Source: Sperchopsis tessellata (Eukaryota; Arthropoda; Insecta; Coleoptera; Hydrophilidae). Taken from it: a DNA stretch of 35,877 bases. The stretch is from NCBI GenBank assembly GCA_033557685.1, contig JAWQRN010000151.1, positions 1 to 35,877 of the forward strand, in the 5' to 3' direction. Each line of letters begins with the position of its first letter. Position 1 is the stretch's first letter. The notes below the pieces were generated by a model. That model did not search any database. It was not told the origin of the DNA and worked only from the letters and a program-made list of their open reading frames with translations. Positions 1 through 11,796 of the stretch are shown one piece after another. A program made the position numbers and the translations under genes.

Positions 1-291
1 AACATCCTAATGTACAAGTTCCTAGAGCACACTCCTGCCCAATGAAGAATTAATATTCCGCGGAATAGGGCATTAATATCTGAAAGCACTATTAGTGCAC
101 CAGTTCAAAGTAAATTTATATTTCACGTACTTGTGCTCGTACCCAACGACGTCGTAAAGTTCATTGACGTTTAAAAATAGCCACGCTGACTTGACATTAC
201 ACGAAACATGTGACTTCAGTTGAATCGATTTTTTACGGGGAATATACATGCTTAGTCGAACTGTCAACAAGTATAAAAGTTAATTGTCAAA
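1..291 (+). promoter_or_regulatory. Upstream region and 5' leader of MAEA
   Basis: This stretch precedes the MAEA start codon and contains no coding exon I can support. The bases just before the ATG (gtcaaaATGG) fit the usual insect start context, which supports the chosen start. Some of this segment must be promoter and 5' UTR, but I cannot place a transcription start site or a TATA box. The short ORFs here on both strands show no family resemblance. Confidence 0.45.
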
Positions 292-3200
292 ATGGCAGAT
301 GTAAAGTCATTGGAACACCCAACATTAAAAGTAATATGCATGCATCTTTTGTTTTTATTCTAAATGAAATGCATTTTAGGTGCCCTATGAAATTTTAAAT
401 AAAAAATTCAGGACAGCACAGAAAACTTTAGATAGGGAGGTTTCACATGTGCAGCAGTCAACTTTAGAAATTGAAAAAACCCTTACCAATACAGCCGTTC
501 CAGCTAAAGAAATAACAAAATTATTAGGTGGAATGGTTGAGAAATTACAGGTCCTTAAAAGAAAAGCCCAAGAAAGTATCGCTGATGAACTTCACGCTAC
601 AAATGTGTGTAAACGTAGATTGGAACATTTGAAGGATCACGAAGTTGTGACAACTACAGGAAATGTTTCTCAGGGATCATTGAATCAATGGAGACGGAAG
701 AGACTGGACCGTATGATTGTAGAGTATTTTCTTCGTAATGGTTATTACAATTCTGCACTCACGTTAGCGGAACGTTCGAAAATCAAAGATTTAACGAATA
801 TCGAAATATTTTTTACGTCTCGAGAAGTTGAAAGGTCATTAGCTAAACGAGAGACATCAAAATGTTTAATTTGGTGTCATGACAATAGGTCAAAGTTGAG
901 GAAACTTAAATCTGACATGGAGTTTAATATTCGTATGCAAGAATTTATTGAACTTATAAGATCCGAACGTCGAATTGATGCGATTAAACATGCTCGTAAG
1001 CATTTTGGAAGTTTTGAAGATGAACATTTGTCTACTATCCAACAAGTTATGGCTTTGCTTGCATTCCCAGTAAATACAGGTAATTGTTTTTGTTTTTCCT
1101 TTCTTTCTACGTGTTTTTGCAATCAGTGGTTCTACATCTAGCTCCTCTATACATTTGGTGTAACACTTTTCTGTTTCTTTGTCTATTCTTCTTAGTATTC
1201 ATCTAACGGTGGGGGGTCTTCACTTTTTCCTATGCTACAACTTCTAATCCAAAATCTAAATTACACGTCATAAACAAACAAACAACCTTTGTTAAGAACA
1301 CCTATTATTTATACAATTAATGTAGGTGTCAAAGTGGCATAAAATATTCTTTCAATGATTTTATATTGAATTACTTTGATAAATTGCAGCACCTATTTAG
1401 ATTTAGATGTATTCATGAAAAATGGTTTGTGTGTGACATTTATTTTAGATTTGGACAATAACTTTAAAGTTACAATTTTCCTAAGTTTGCTTGTATTTAT
1501 GGCCATTATGTTTTGAAATCCATGGCCTCATCTTTTTTTGTTAGCAATTAATTTGATTTATTGTTGTTATTTAAATTTTTGTTTTATTTTCAGAGATTCA
1601 CTGCTACAAGTCGTTATTTGATGAGACAAGATGGGATCTACTGATTGCTCAGTTTCGAAGAGAAAATTATCGTTTGTTCCAACTAGCAAGTCAGTCTGTT
1701 TTCACTGTTGCACTTCAAGCTGGTTTATCTGCGCTGAAAACACCATATCCTTTAAATATTGGTTTGTTTATATTCATTGCCAATTTAACACAAATATAGC
1801 TCCAAATGGCATCACGGATATCGGTCTTTGATTGGGATTAGTTTGTTTCAACTTTGTTCTGATCTGATTTGTGTTTGTGATTTTCATCCATTGCCTGTAA
1901 AAATATCATGACAAAATTAAAAAAGAATTCAGATATATGTATCTATCTATTTAACCATGTCTGATCTATTTATAATATTTTAACGGCAAGTAAGTTGACT
2001 ACTAGTTTGCTATGTTTAAATTAAAATTTTAGTCTATTTAATCATTTGAAAGAAGAGGGATGACAAAGGAAGACACTTCTAGTATGATTAGACCAGTGTT
2101 TCAACATTCTACACAAATAGAAAATTGCAATTTGATATGCCAGAATACCAATTTCAAATAAATATCCATCTAACAAAACTAATACATCTTCCATGTTTTT
2201 AACGAAATCAGATATATTGACATTTTGAAATGAACGACTTTTTGATGATTATGATCAAAGATTTTTATGAAACCAAAAAATATTTTGGTTGGAAATATCA
2301 CAAATTTTGTTGAAATGTCCACCTTGTACCTTCGACTGCTACTTTAATTTTAAACACAAACTTGGAACCCTAGCTAATTTTCAAAAATAAATAAAAGGTA
2401 ACTGTGTATTTTATTGCAATTTTGAGTAAAATTTAACTAAAGTTAGTTTAAAAATTCATTAAACATTTTTTTATACCATTCCTCATCCAAGGGATATAGG
2501 GTTTCTATTAATACCATCAATCAGTGAACAATGTTTTTCATATCTATTCGAACAATTACTTCATTACGTTGTGTGTGTTACAGTTATTTATTTGTTTACA
2601 ATTTATAATAATAAAACCCTCAAAATATTTTAAAATTACTGTCGGTTGATGAACTCCACAGTTTTGAGTTTTGCGGGGCTCTAGTTTCGCCTCTGAATAT
2701 ACTTCTGAGCACATTTTATTTATTTTAATTTTAAATAAAAGTTAAAACTTTAAATTTAAATGTGATATTTATTTCCACCTAGCTAGGTATAGGTTTTCAA
2801 GTTGATTCTTGGCTTACCTAAAATAATGTGCAGGGGTGGAAGGTTATTTCGATCCTTTGAAATTTGTGGTTATTATTTTTATCTGCTTGTTCACCAGATT
2901 TGACCTTGCAATTCTTTTTGTTGTATTACATCAGGGAACCGTTCCACAATGGGCGTTTTGCAAAGTGGACATTTTCAAAAACATTTGGGATATTTCCTGT
3001 CAAAATATATTCTTATATTTTGGGTCTATTCATAAACAATACAATAAGTTATAACCCCCCCACCCCTCTATGATTTGAAATTTTTTATTGTGCTTTTAGT
3101 GCTATCTTTGAATTCCCAAACGCCAATTAATTTTATCAAGACTCAATTATTTTGTAAATGGGAGCTTTAGATGAGTACTGTATGTTTATTGCTAAATTTA

Positions 3201-3690
3201 ACCCATTAACCTACTAACCATCTGCTCTTCAATCAACCTCGAAGATAGTATTAGGTCATAATTGATTCAATAACACATTGGTTTCAAGATATGTATAGTT
3301 TAAAAGTATTTTTCTTAACCTATTTTTACTCAGTGTTACACAGAAAGTAATGAAAACAGGAATCCAGGCTGCCCAATATGTCATGGACCATTGAATAAGT
3401 TAGCGGACACATTACCGTTTGCACATTGTTCACAATCCAGATTATATTGCCATATTAGTGGACTACCCTTAAATGAAAATAACCAGCCTATGATGTTACC
3501 AAATGGATTTGTATATGGAGAACAGGTACAATTTAACTTTTTTCTTCTTCAATAATCTGTTGTTAATTATTACCATTCATATTTGCAGGCCTTAGATCAA
3601 ATGGCACGGGACAACAATGGACAGATTGTATGCCCAAAAACAAAGGAAATATATCCTTACAAGAAAGTGGAGAAAGTTTTCGTGATGTAA
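292..3690 (+). CDS. MAEA: MAEA, RING-type E3 ubiquitin ligase subunit of the CTLH/GID complex (5 exons)
   Basis: Homologue of animal MAEA and yeast Gid9/Fyv10, which pairs with RMND5 to form the catalytic core of the CTLH ubiquitin ligase. Exons are 292-330, 380-1079, 1594-1744, 3330-3525 and 3589-3690. They join in frame to 395 residues, close to the vertebrate length of 396. Visible parts are an N-terminal helical region, a LisH motif at about residues 117-150 (RMIVEYFLRNGYYNSAL), a CTLH domain at about 159-222 (CLIWCHDN, FIELIR) and a CRA-type region to about 297. A RING-like module follows, with CPIC at 311-314, HC at 329-330, C337 and C377, and the protein ends KVEKVFVM like its relatives. 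Introns 1, 2 and 4 are GT-AG; intron 1 is only 49 bp; intron 3 is AT-AC. I see no disabling change. The gene is convergent with CLCC1. Confidence 0.96.
1745..3329 (+). other. U12-type AT-AC intron (MAEA intron 3)
   Basis: The intron starts ATATCCTTT at 1745, the perfect minor-spliceosome AT-AC donor, and ends AC at 3328-3329. A U12-like branch site, TTTTTCTTAACC, lies at 3309-3320, with the candidate branch A at 3317 or 3318, 11-12 nt from the end; that short distance is typical of U12 introns. Splicing here joins aca-cc to t-cag, giving K-T-P-Q-C-Y, the same residues as the vertebrate protein. No GT donor near 1745 gives a correct joined frame. The 1.58-kb interior is AT-rich and holds no gene I can support. 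Confidence 0.9.
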
Positions 3691-4149
3691 TTTTGACATT
3701 TTTTAAAAAGCTATAAGCGCAACTTTGAAGAAATCGATGACGGAGATGTGAAGTATAACGAGAAGAAATCAATCTACAGAAAATCGATAGATCAAAGTTT
3801 ATCCAAACGTCTACAAACATCTATTTTACAAATTACTTCAAACAATTTTCAGGTTAAATATGCTTGATTGGATCAATCTGCAGAGGTATTTTTAGTTTAA
3901 CAATTTGCTAATAGGTTTGATCTGATTCACTTAAACGGAACATAGATGGTTTATTTAAATTGAACGCAGCAATCTACTAGTTCTAGTAGATGTCTGATAT
4001 TGTGTTCACATTTGTTCATTACATTTTGATTCTAATAATTGGCAATTCTAATAGTCGAATATGGTAAGTTAATATCTGCAGAGAGGAAAAATTTGTATGT
4101 ACATACCTGCTTTTAGAAGCATTTCATTGATTATCACATACAAAATGTA
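3691..4149. other. MAEA 3' flank, no gene seen
   Basis: This should contain the MAEA 3' UTR, but I see no canonical AATAAA placed convincingly after the stop codon. The sequence is AT-rich with no coding similarity that I recognise. Confidence 0.4.
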
Positions 4150-4330
4150 CGTTTCCTCTGCATTGGCCCATCACCTCTGCATTGCTCCCACACCTAGGAA
4201 TTTGCTTCACCCAGTGTTTTAACTGGAATTGGGTTCTTTTACGTGCACGTGGTCTTCATTTTCCTACAATAACGGGACCCACAATTTTACGTCCCTCCTG
4301 GAAAAATATCACCACAAAGACTTGTCCCTA
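4150..4330 (+). repeat. Dispersed repeat, copy 1 (GGGTTCTTTTACGTGCACGTGG family)
   Basis: The core at about 4190-4255 closely matches 23905-23965. Both copies carry a segment reading ggaattt, then cagtgtt, then tggaattgggttcttttac, then a g(t/c)gcacgtggt ending. The surrounding 180 bp are visibly less AT-rich than their neighbours. I do not recognise the parent element. Confidence 0.6.
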
Positions 4331-4814
4331 ATTACAAAAGGGGGATTAATATAGTGGGTAGTATATATTGTAGGATATGTAAACAAAGTGCGCGTTATAA
4401 ATCAATACTTTAGTTGGAACACTGTATGCAGCAACATTCCCAGGTGTGTCTGAAATAAACAGACGTTATACAAACCCAACAGACAAGCTGGCCTGTTAGA
4501 ATGAAACCAACAATACTTCATCCACTAATTGACTTTTGTCTTTGCGCTCTTTTTTTTCTTCAATATCTACAATTCTTATTATTCAAGCAACAGTAAAACA
4601 GCAGTACCGATAAGTCTGAGGTTACGTAGCTTTTATAATGTTTTTTGATCATTTCAGCAGTGGTCTGTTATAGTCTTTTGGACCATATATTTAACTTTTT
4701 GTGTAATGTGAGTTTCCCATATAATTACATGATGTCACTACATCGAGGTTTTTTTGTTCTTTTGCTTCCTTAATAGCAGTATTAACAATTTTATAGTCTT
4801 ATGTTTGTGATCAC

Positions 4815-5609
4815 TAGTCCTGGCAATTATTTTTGATTAATCGAAAGTTAATTAATTCTTACAAGAAAATAATCGATTATTTGATTTATCAATTATTCAA
4901 TTAATCAAAATCCTCACGTACACGGAATTCGTGCAAATGGAACTTTCAAATCAATGGGGTTAGGTTTTAATATCTATTTCAAATTTCTATTTAACTCTTA
5001 TTACAAGTTCTAATATTAATATCAATTACATAAAGTAGTACAAATAGAATCGTAATACCAATAGTTTTTCATGAATACGTTTATTTTCGTAAAACTGCAG
5101 TACCATCTTGTATTTTCGAAATAAGTATTTTTTTTCCAAAAGTGGAGCAAAATTTCTAAAGTAAATGCTGATTACACATAAAAACATCAAAACTGTCTGC
5201 GAGTTGTTTTAATTCCTTGAAAATATAAACAACTGTTATTATTACGTTTCTAAATAGAATTGCACTTTTGTGGAATCAAAAAAGGCCAACTAATTATGTA
5301 GTGTGTTGAAAGGTTAAACGTGATATTGATAGTTTTATAAAATTACATATATCTAAAAATAAGTCTTGCCAATTTGAATTTGGGAAATTTAAAATATGTG
5401 AAAAAAAATAGAGATCAGATTATCTTACTGCAAAATTAACAATGAAATGTGCAATTTAAAGAGTTAAAAAATATTGTATGAATTCAATAAACGGGTTATT
5501 ATTAAACAAAAGAAAATGAAATAAATTTCAAATTGTCATAGTGTGAATTAATTGATTAATCGATTAATAATTAATGAATGATATAAAATTCTCTAATTGC
5601 CCAGGGTTA
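4815..5609. mobile_element. Non-autonomous hAT-like element (MITE), 795 bp
   Basis: The left end reads TAGTCCTGGCAATTATT. The right end, read inward on the other strand, is TAACCCTGGGCAATTAGAG, so the ends are imperfect terminal inverted repeats. The flanking 8-mers are GTGATCAC (4807-4814) and GTGGTCAC (5610-5617), which match at 7 of 8 positions. That is the target-duplication length of hAT transposons. Subterminal sequence on both sides contains gattaatcga motifs in opposite orientation. The interior is AT-rich with no transposase, so the element would have depended on an enzyme made elsewhere. Confidence 0.75.
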
Positions 5610-5617
5610 GTGGTCAC

Positions 5618-8600
5618 CAATATGAAAAACAGTGCATTTGTTTCCATTAAAATTCAACTGATATATACCAGTCTAGTTCTCAATGTTTTTTAGGTCTTCC
5701 AGAAAGTCAGTGGGTTTGCAGTACAGTATTTTTGTTTTGGTTTAATGTCTTTTGATAGATCACCCATTTATGATGTTGCACACTTTCGATACAACACTGT
5801 TTGCTCTAGCCTGGCTAGTTCATTGTGCAAGAAGACAGCAATCCTTAAGCTAGAAAATACCCCTGACACCAAAATGCTCCAAACTTATGGGTCCAATGAT
5901 CCCAACATGATAATAAATTTGTGGTGATTCATCTTCCAGATTAAAAACCAAGTTGAGTTATAGGTACGTTATTGTTCTCCAAGAAAAAAGGATGTTACTT
6001 ATAGAAAAATTATTTTCTCCATAACCTTACAGTGTGCAGGTTAGGTTAATTGTTCCGTAGTTTTCAGGATCGTATTTATCATTTTTTGTAAATTAAATTG
6101 GTACTATAATGGCTATTGTGTGGAAATTACTCTAGTTATTATTAGTTATAAGTCATTGCTTCATAAACACGTTCACTATGACCAATTGCACAGTTAGTCA
6201 AGATCACAGCTGGTATATCTTTTGGCCCTGGAGTGGAGTTCTATATGAGAGATTTCAGTACCTCCATAATTTTGCTGTTGCCTTTGTATGAGGCATGTTG
6301 CATAAGTTTAAATGTCATATTTGTTGATAATTTGCGGGAATTGGCAATAGTTTTCTGCATTTGATGTTTAGAATAGGTTCATTACAAATTTGTTCTATCA
6401 AGTGGCTGAGCAACCTCGTTGTCTGTCTTTATCACATAGTTGCTCTATTTAATAAAGGCATATCAGCCAGCCATAAGTGAATCTACTAAATAGCTGGCTT
6501 ACATGGGGAATATTAGACTATCAGTTTATCTTGTCCTCTAACTTAAATTTTTTTTATTAGGTTTCCACATTCTTGCTGGACTGTGGCAATATATTTTATA
6601 TATAGTATATCATTTTAACGTCGTGTACTGTATCTCATTTTGAGATATTAATGAAAAATTAATAATCATACTTGACAGGTATATAATAAAAAGAAATTAG
6701 ATGTTGTCATAATTTTCATTTTATCTTCTCTTTATAAATTATTTTGATTATTAAAACCACCATCGATTTGAAACTTGCACACTATCAGGCAATTTTTAAA
6801 GACAAATTAATATTAATAAAAAAATGATTCGAAGGCACTTTTAACATTGGGTTAAATCATAAATTTGTTATGAGAACCAGGCTTGCAATATGCAGTGTGT
6901 CCATTACTTAAACATACAGTACAGACAAAAACATTAAAAAATTTACCACTAATCAAGAAAATTATTTTTGGAAAAAAATTATACAAATACATACATATAT
7001 GTATAAATGTCACACAAGAAATAATAAATGCTACATGATGTAAATAAATATTGATGGACTTAAATGCTTTTTGCATCTCCATTGTATCTTCAGTATTAAA
7101 AGTACAAAATATTTTTTAAATTTATTATTTTTGTAAGACTACACACTCTTGCAAATTCCTTTCGAGGTGGGCACTATGCAAAGTTTTTTTAGATTCTATA
7201 AACTTCATGCACCTTGTCATACACATACTCTTCTATTTACTCTACTCTTTACACTCTTACCAACTCACATCTACCCATTTTTCCTAGGTCTACAAGCACC
7301 TCTTTTACCCTCCAGCACATCTACATATATCTGTTTACATTTTTCCTCACTCACTCTTATGCAAAACACTATTCGTCAAGCGATTTATCACACTATCTTT
7401 CATAGAACATTTAACTCATGTATTATGTAACTATATATATATAAATTATGTTTATATTTTCCAAGTCTTTACATTCAATATTTTTTTCATATTTCCAGTT
7501 TTCACCAACTAAAGCAACAATTAATTTTTTAAGGTAACCAGCTTTTCTTTTTTTAAATGATAAATGAATGGTATTTCTGGAAGCCTCACATTTTCATGTC
7601 ATTTCAGTGCTTTAAAATTGTTTCTTATGTTGTTGATTCATTCTTATAGGAGTTCTGTTTTATTACTCTTAATATAAATTGTTTTGCAAGCACTTATACC
7701 TGTTATCAGTTTAAAAACATTAAACCATTTTTAATATGAAACCTCCTGTCTACTTTTGGAATATAATTCCCAATCATTTTTATGAGTTTTCATTTTACTA
7801 ATTATGACATTTTAAAATTTGTAATTCTTTAAAAATGAACTGCCTTATGAAGTCTGCTCTTAGGTTTTTCTTATAGGTGAACAAACGAAATGGAAATTTT
7901 TCGAATGTTAATTTTCTGCAGATTGGGAACAATCAAGACGTATTTCAAAGGTTTACATTTCCTAATATAGTACAAAAAGTTCTAAAAGTTACTAATAAGC
8001 CATGACAATTGCACAACAACAAAAACATGCTGTGGTATTCAATTTTATCTTGTAATTGTACCTATTAAATCATTAATTTGCTTTATGGTGAGACTGAACA
8101 AGAGAATGAATGTTAAATAGTGGTTATATATATATTATATTAAAAGTTAACTACATCATCAGTGTTGAGGCTTTTTATAATAATAAAATATAAACTTCCA
8201 GAATACTGTGTATTTTAAGGGGAATTTCTAGGGCTCTAAATGAGCAAATTAAAGTCTTCTTTACATTTTAAACTATCTTGAATTTTATTTTAAAAATGTG
8301 TTATTTTTCTTTTAATTTACTATGATATAAGCTTTTAATTTTTGGGACTGTGTTCTGGGAGATTGAAGCCTCGATATTTGTTAAGAAAAAAGTTATTAAC
8401 AACGAATACACCTTGAGTGGTTTTGTTATTTTATTCTTAACAACGATGATGTATACAAATGTATTCAAATTATGCAAAAATAAAGTTTAAAATTTATTGA
8501 CTAAATTTCTTTTATATCAATCCTCTTTTAGCTTTTCATTTATTTCAGTCATATTTTAAATTAATCAGGACGAGAAACTCTAGGAAAGATTCCATATAGG

Positions 8601-9120
8601 GTATGTCTAGAAGGAAGTTTAGAGAAATTAGTCACAGTTATGAATTCAAGCTTATCGTATAGGACTAGCCACTTGGGATGCTAAATGGGTGTTTACTTGT
8701 TTTTAAATAACATGTTACAATTTTAGTCTTAGTTGGCATATACATGATTGGTTCCCAATTAGAGAGGAGTATTCAAGTTTAGGTTGTACATATATAAATA
8801 TACAAACGGTATTTCTGGCAGATTTCAACTGAGAACTGGAAGCTGGTTGAAAAGCAATAATCGACAGCGAAGGAATACAGTGGACTTGATAACGAGACAT
8901 GTCTCTTCTACTTATCCTGGGGGTACGCAAACAGCCTGGTGTGTAGAATGAGGGAGGTATTGGCTAGCTAATATTTTAGTGTTTGAGTAAAGATACTTGC
9001 AAAACACAAAAAATGCATTTTCTTTATTTGCCCATTTTCTATTGTTTTAAACTTAACATTCATTGAAGGAAGAATGAGTGGTTCCAGGTTCTTCCGAAAT
9101 CGCACAAATTTCATCGGCGA
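5618..9120. other. Gene-free intergenic DNA
   Basis: About 3.5 kb of AT-rich sequence without a gene I can support. Local patches around 5690-5930, 6160-6480, 7140-7430 (pyrimidine-rich) and 8560-8960 are less AT-rich and may be very old transposon debris, but no translation was convincing. Short ORFs here lack recognisable domains. Confidence 0.4.
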
Positions 9121-9124
9121 TATG

Positions 9125-9475
9125 GAAGACTTCAAAATAAAAAGAAGGAACAGTAAGGATTGTGAGGCTTGGATTCCTGAGGTTTTCCAAAAAATAAAAA
9201 TATTAACAGAACCCCAGACAAAGTAGATGCTAAGACAGAGAAGGCAGCGGGTAAGATCAAAATAGAGGAATGAAGGGCATTGGTGGGGAGAATGATGAAG
9301 GATTTTAAAGAGGCCATGGATGAAATGAAAATGGAAATCAGAGGTAATAACGATGAAATCGAAAAGTTAAGAGAAGAAATGAGCAGACGAGGAAAGAGAA
9401 TGGAACACAATTAAAAAGAGTGAAAGTCTGAAAAGGAAGACCTTCTTTAAGAAAAAAAACAGAGTTAGAAGATAC
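9125..9475 (+). pseudogene. Non-LTR retrotransposon ORF1 remnant (charged coiled coil)
   Basis: Plus-strand translation in shifting frames gives a strongly charged heptad-like stretch such as MKDFKEAMDEMKMEIRG and EIEKLREEMSRRGKR. This resembles the coiled-coil ORF1 proteins found ahead of endonuclease/reverse-transcriptase ORFs in insect non-LTR elements. Stops and frameshifts break it, and no ORF2 follows. The assignment rests on composition and coiled-coil pattern, so a decayed host coiled-coil exon cannot be excluded. Confidence 0.45.
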
Positions 9476-10149
9476 CCTATAAACCTCTACTCCAACTATG
9501 TAGAAGAGGTATCGATTAACTTCAGTGTAATATCTTCTGTTCTTAAGGGTTCGTTGCACTATAGCTTATGTATCTGGAGAAACAGACATTCGCTCCAAGG
9601 TAAAAGGTTGCAAAACTATATGTACCATTTTATATTATCTCTTAACAATTTTGCATCTAAATGTATTTATTACAAGTCAATTAAAATAGGTCTTAATAGT
9701 GCATCATCATAAAAGGCCTATAAGTCATGAACTATCGAAGTAAATGCCTACAAAATACCTCATATAATTCTTACACATATACTAAATGCATCTGTATTTT
9801 TAAAGATATAAATTTTATCTTATTCTCAATGCTATTACAAAATAAAAATTAAACATTTTCTGTTTAAATTTCACGTAAAACTATTCTGAATTGTTTGAAA
9901 AGTACATTAGCTAATATATTGCTAGTACTGGTTGATTACCAATTAAAACATTCAATTTCTGTTCATACCTATGGTTATAATTGCAATTGGTATTTTTGTA
10001 TATATCAAGCGTGCAACAAATCTTTAAGGGTAGGTATTAAAAATTTTCTTGATGGAAATGCTTTTATGTTATAGTAAAAATAAAGTAATGTTATGTACTT
10101 TATGATAGAAATATATTTATTTTGTGAATTTAAACTATATGATATTATT
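9476..10149. other. Gene-free intergenic DNA
   Basis: AT-rich spacer between the ORF1 remnant and the next dispersed repeat. I see no coding or structural signal in it. Confidence 0.4.
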
Positions 10150-10335
10150 AAATATAATAGACTTCCACGGTTTTTATCTATATGAATGTTTTAATTCGGT
10201 ATGTAGACTTCCACGGCCACAGTAGATATCTTCACGTTTTCTGGGAGATAACAGAGTGTTGGCTTTTCTTTTTACCCGTGTATCGTCTACAGTTGTAGGC
10301 GACATGTAGCTGTAAAAAGTGCTAATCTACATGAT
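10150..10335 (+). repeat. Dispersed repeat, cttccacggccacagta family, copy 1
   Basis: The order of blocks is gacttccacgg, ccacagtagatatcttca, ttttctgggagataac, gtgttggcttttct, a degraded cgtctacagttgtagg block, then catgtagctgtaaaaagtgc. The same order recurs in both arms at 12761-13135, and parts recur at 25985-26110. The reverse strand of the conserved middle carries a GGACGAAACG-like segment, here decayed. An extra gacttccacgg at 10158 suggests a second truncated copy. Confidence 0.65.
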
Positions 10336-10589
10336 TACTGACTGATTAAGAAATTTTATAACTTATTATAATTTTGTTCCAACGTTGTTTATAATTAAAT
10401 TTATAAATATAAATTAGAAGAATTAATTTTAAACAAACTAAACAGATGGTTATATTTTATAATATTCATGCGACAAAAAATAAGGAATTTTCGTATATTC
10501 TGCTTGACTTTAAAAATTATGTTATACTATTTAGTATAATAGAAATATTTAAAGTGAAAGTGGTTATTAAGGAGGTGCAATAAAACACA

Positions 10590-11215
10590 CTTCTTAAACA
10601 GAAAGAAAATTTAATCAACGATTACAGTCGAGGCGAACCAAGAAAAATGTTGAGCCCAAAACACTATAGTGTGAGCAAATGTGCTGTTTCACGACTAATT
10701 GCCAAATTGAAAAGGAGTAATATTCTCTTTATAGACGAAAATAAAGGTAATATGGCAAATAATACAGATAGGATATTATTTATTTGATGTCTTAATAACA
10801 AATAATTTCATAGTAACTAAACAGTAAAAATGTTAAAGCATCATGGAGGATGGATCCAGATTTGGGGCTGTTTTTCACAATTTGGAATGGGTCCATAAAA
10901 ACGTATCAAGTCAACAATGACGGACCCTATGTACAAGGATATTTTAGAAACTGTTATGTTGTCATATGCTGAAGAGATTCTCCTTAGATATATTCAGCAT
11001 GATAACAATCCAAAGCACACTAGTGCTTTTGTAAAGTAATGGTTAGAGAGCAAAAATATTCAAATTTCAAAATCCGATCGAGCAAATGTGGGGTGAAGTT
11101 AAAAGTAAAGTTTCATTGAAAACTTCCAAAATTAAGGATGAACTTTTTAAAAATTTCAAGAAATATGGAATGGATTTTCACAAGATGTAATTAACAAATA
11201 TATCCTAGCAGAGCA
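10590..11215 (+). pseudogene. Decayed Tc1-like transposase
   Basis: A helix-turn-helix-like start reads DYSRGEPRKMLSPKHY and then SKCAVSRLIAKLKR. After a gap come a block like HHGGWIQIWGCFSQFGMG, the second catalytic motif IQHDNNPKHTSAFVK (D encoded at 11001-11003) and a NPIEQMWGEVK block. These match the order in Tc1-family DDE transposases, where the typical forms are DNDPKHTS and LNPIEHLW. Stops, a frameshift and loss of the region expected to hold the first catalytic Asp make it inactive. The right end near 11417 (cccatccagtata on this strand) looks like a Tc1-type terminus, but I could not find a matching left end. Confidence 0.8.
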
Positions 11216-11569
11216 TTATTTTTTTTTAGTTTTCATCTAATTTTTGTGAATTTTATTTCTGTTCCCTAAATTTTGTCTCTTGAATTAATTACTAAATTCA
11301 TATTCTTAAGAAAATATATATTTTTTTAAATTACCCATTATGAACTTAAATATGACATGAAAAAATACATGCATAAATATTCGTAGGTTGCTTAAAATTT
11401 GTCCCATCCAGTATATAGTTTCAAGTAGAATTCTGAAATGTTTAACAATATTTTGATTCTGTATAACATTTGTCATACATAAGTAGCTTTTCGTCAGAAT
11501 GTTTTCATCTAGGAGTGAGGTGCTTTAATAGGTTGCAAAAATAATTATTTAACTTTGAAATACATATAT

Positions 11570-11575
11570 TTTATT
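11570..11575 (-). promoter_or_regulatory. Candidate CLCC1 polyadenylation signal
   Basis: On the minus strand this is AATAAA, about 220 nt downstream of the CLCC1 stop codon. Position and sequence fit a poly(A) signal, but AATAAA is common by chance in AT-rich DNA. Confidence 0.4.
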
Positions 11576-11682
11576 ACAAGCAAAATACCAAAATAAATAT
11601 AACAAAAAAGTAATCATCACATTAAAATAATACAGTTCATGAGACATCAAAAAATACAATAGATCTTATAAAAATATAACCA

Positions 11683-11795
11683 ATTTAAAAATTCTATGTA
11701 TAAGAGATTTATGAATTAATTTAAGATCACATCAAATTTAAAAATTCTATGTATAAGAGATTTATGAATTAATTTAAGATCACATCAAATTTAAA
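11683..11795 (-). repeat. 53-bp tandem duplication in the CLCC1 3' UTR
   Basis: The segment containing ctatgtataagagattta occurs at 11694 and again at 11747 with essentially no differences, and a partial third copy runs into the stop codon. The period is 53 bp. It lies immediately downstream of the CLCC1 stop, so it would be transcribed as 3' UTR. The near identity suggests a recent duplication. Confidence 0.85.
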
Positions 11796-11796
11796 A

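Noticed and set aside
1080..1141. Continuation of the MAEA exon 2 reading frame into the following sequence
   Set aside because: It is intron read-through. The donor gtaatt at 1080 and acceptor cag at 1591-1593 join in frame to EIHCYKSLFDE, which matches the family.
1631..1831. Plus-strand ORF beginning MGSTDCSV
   Set aside because: It is an out-of-frame shadow of MAEA exon 3; the real frame reads YKSLFDETRWDLL.
1745..3334. A GT-AG version of MAEA intron 3 (donor at the gt near 1762 or acceptor at the cag of 3331-3333)
   Set aside because: The joined frame would break or add residues, whereas the AT-AC pair recreates the conserved K-T-P-Q-C-Y exactly.
7140..7430. Possible retroelement C-terminal tail on the minus strand (EGKRGACRPRKNG)
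   Set aside because: Only one short block resembles such tails. The segment is otherwise low-complexity, so it is not listed as an element.
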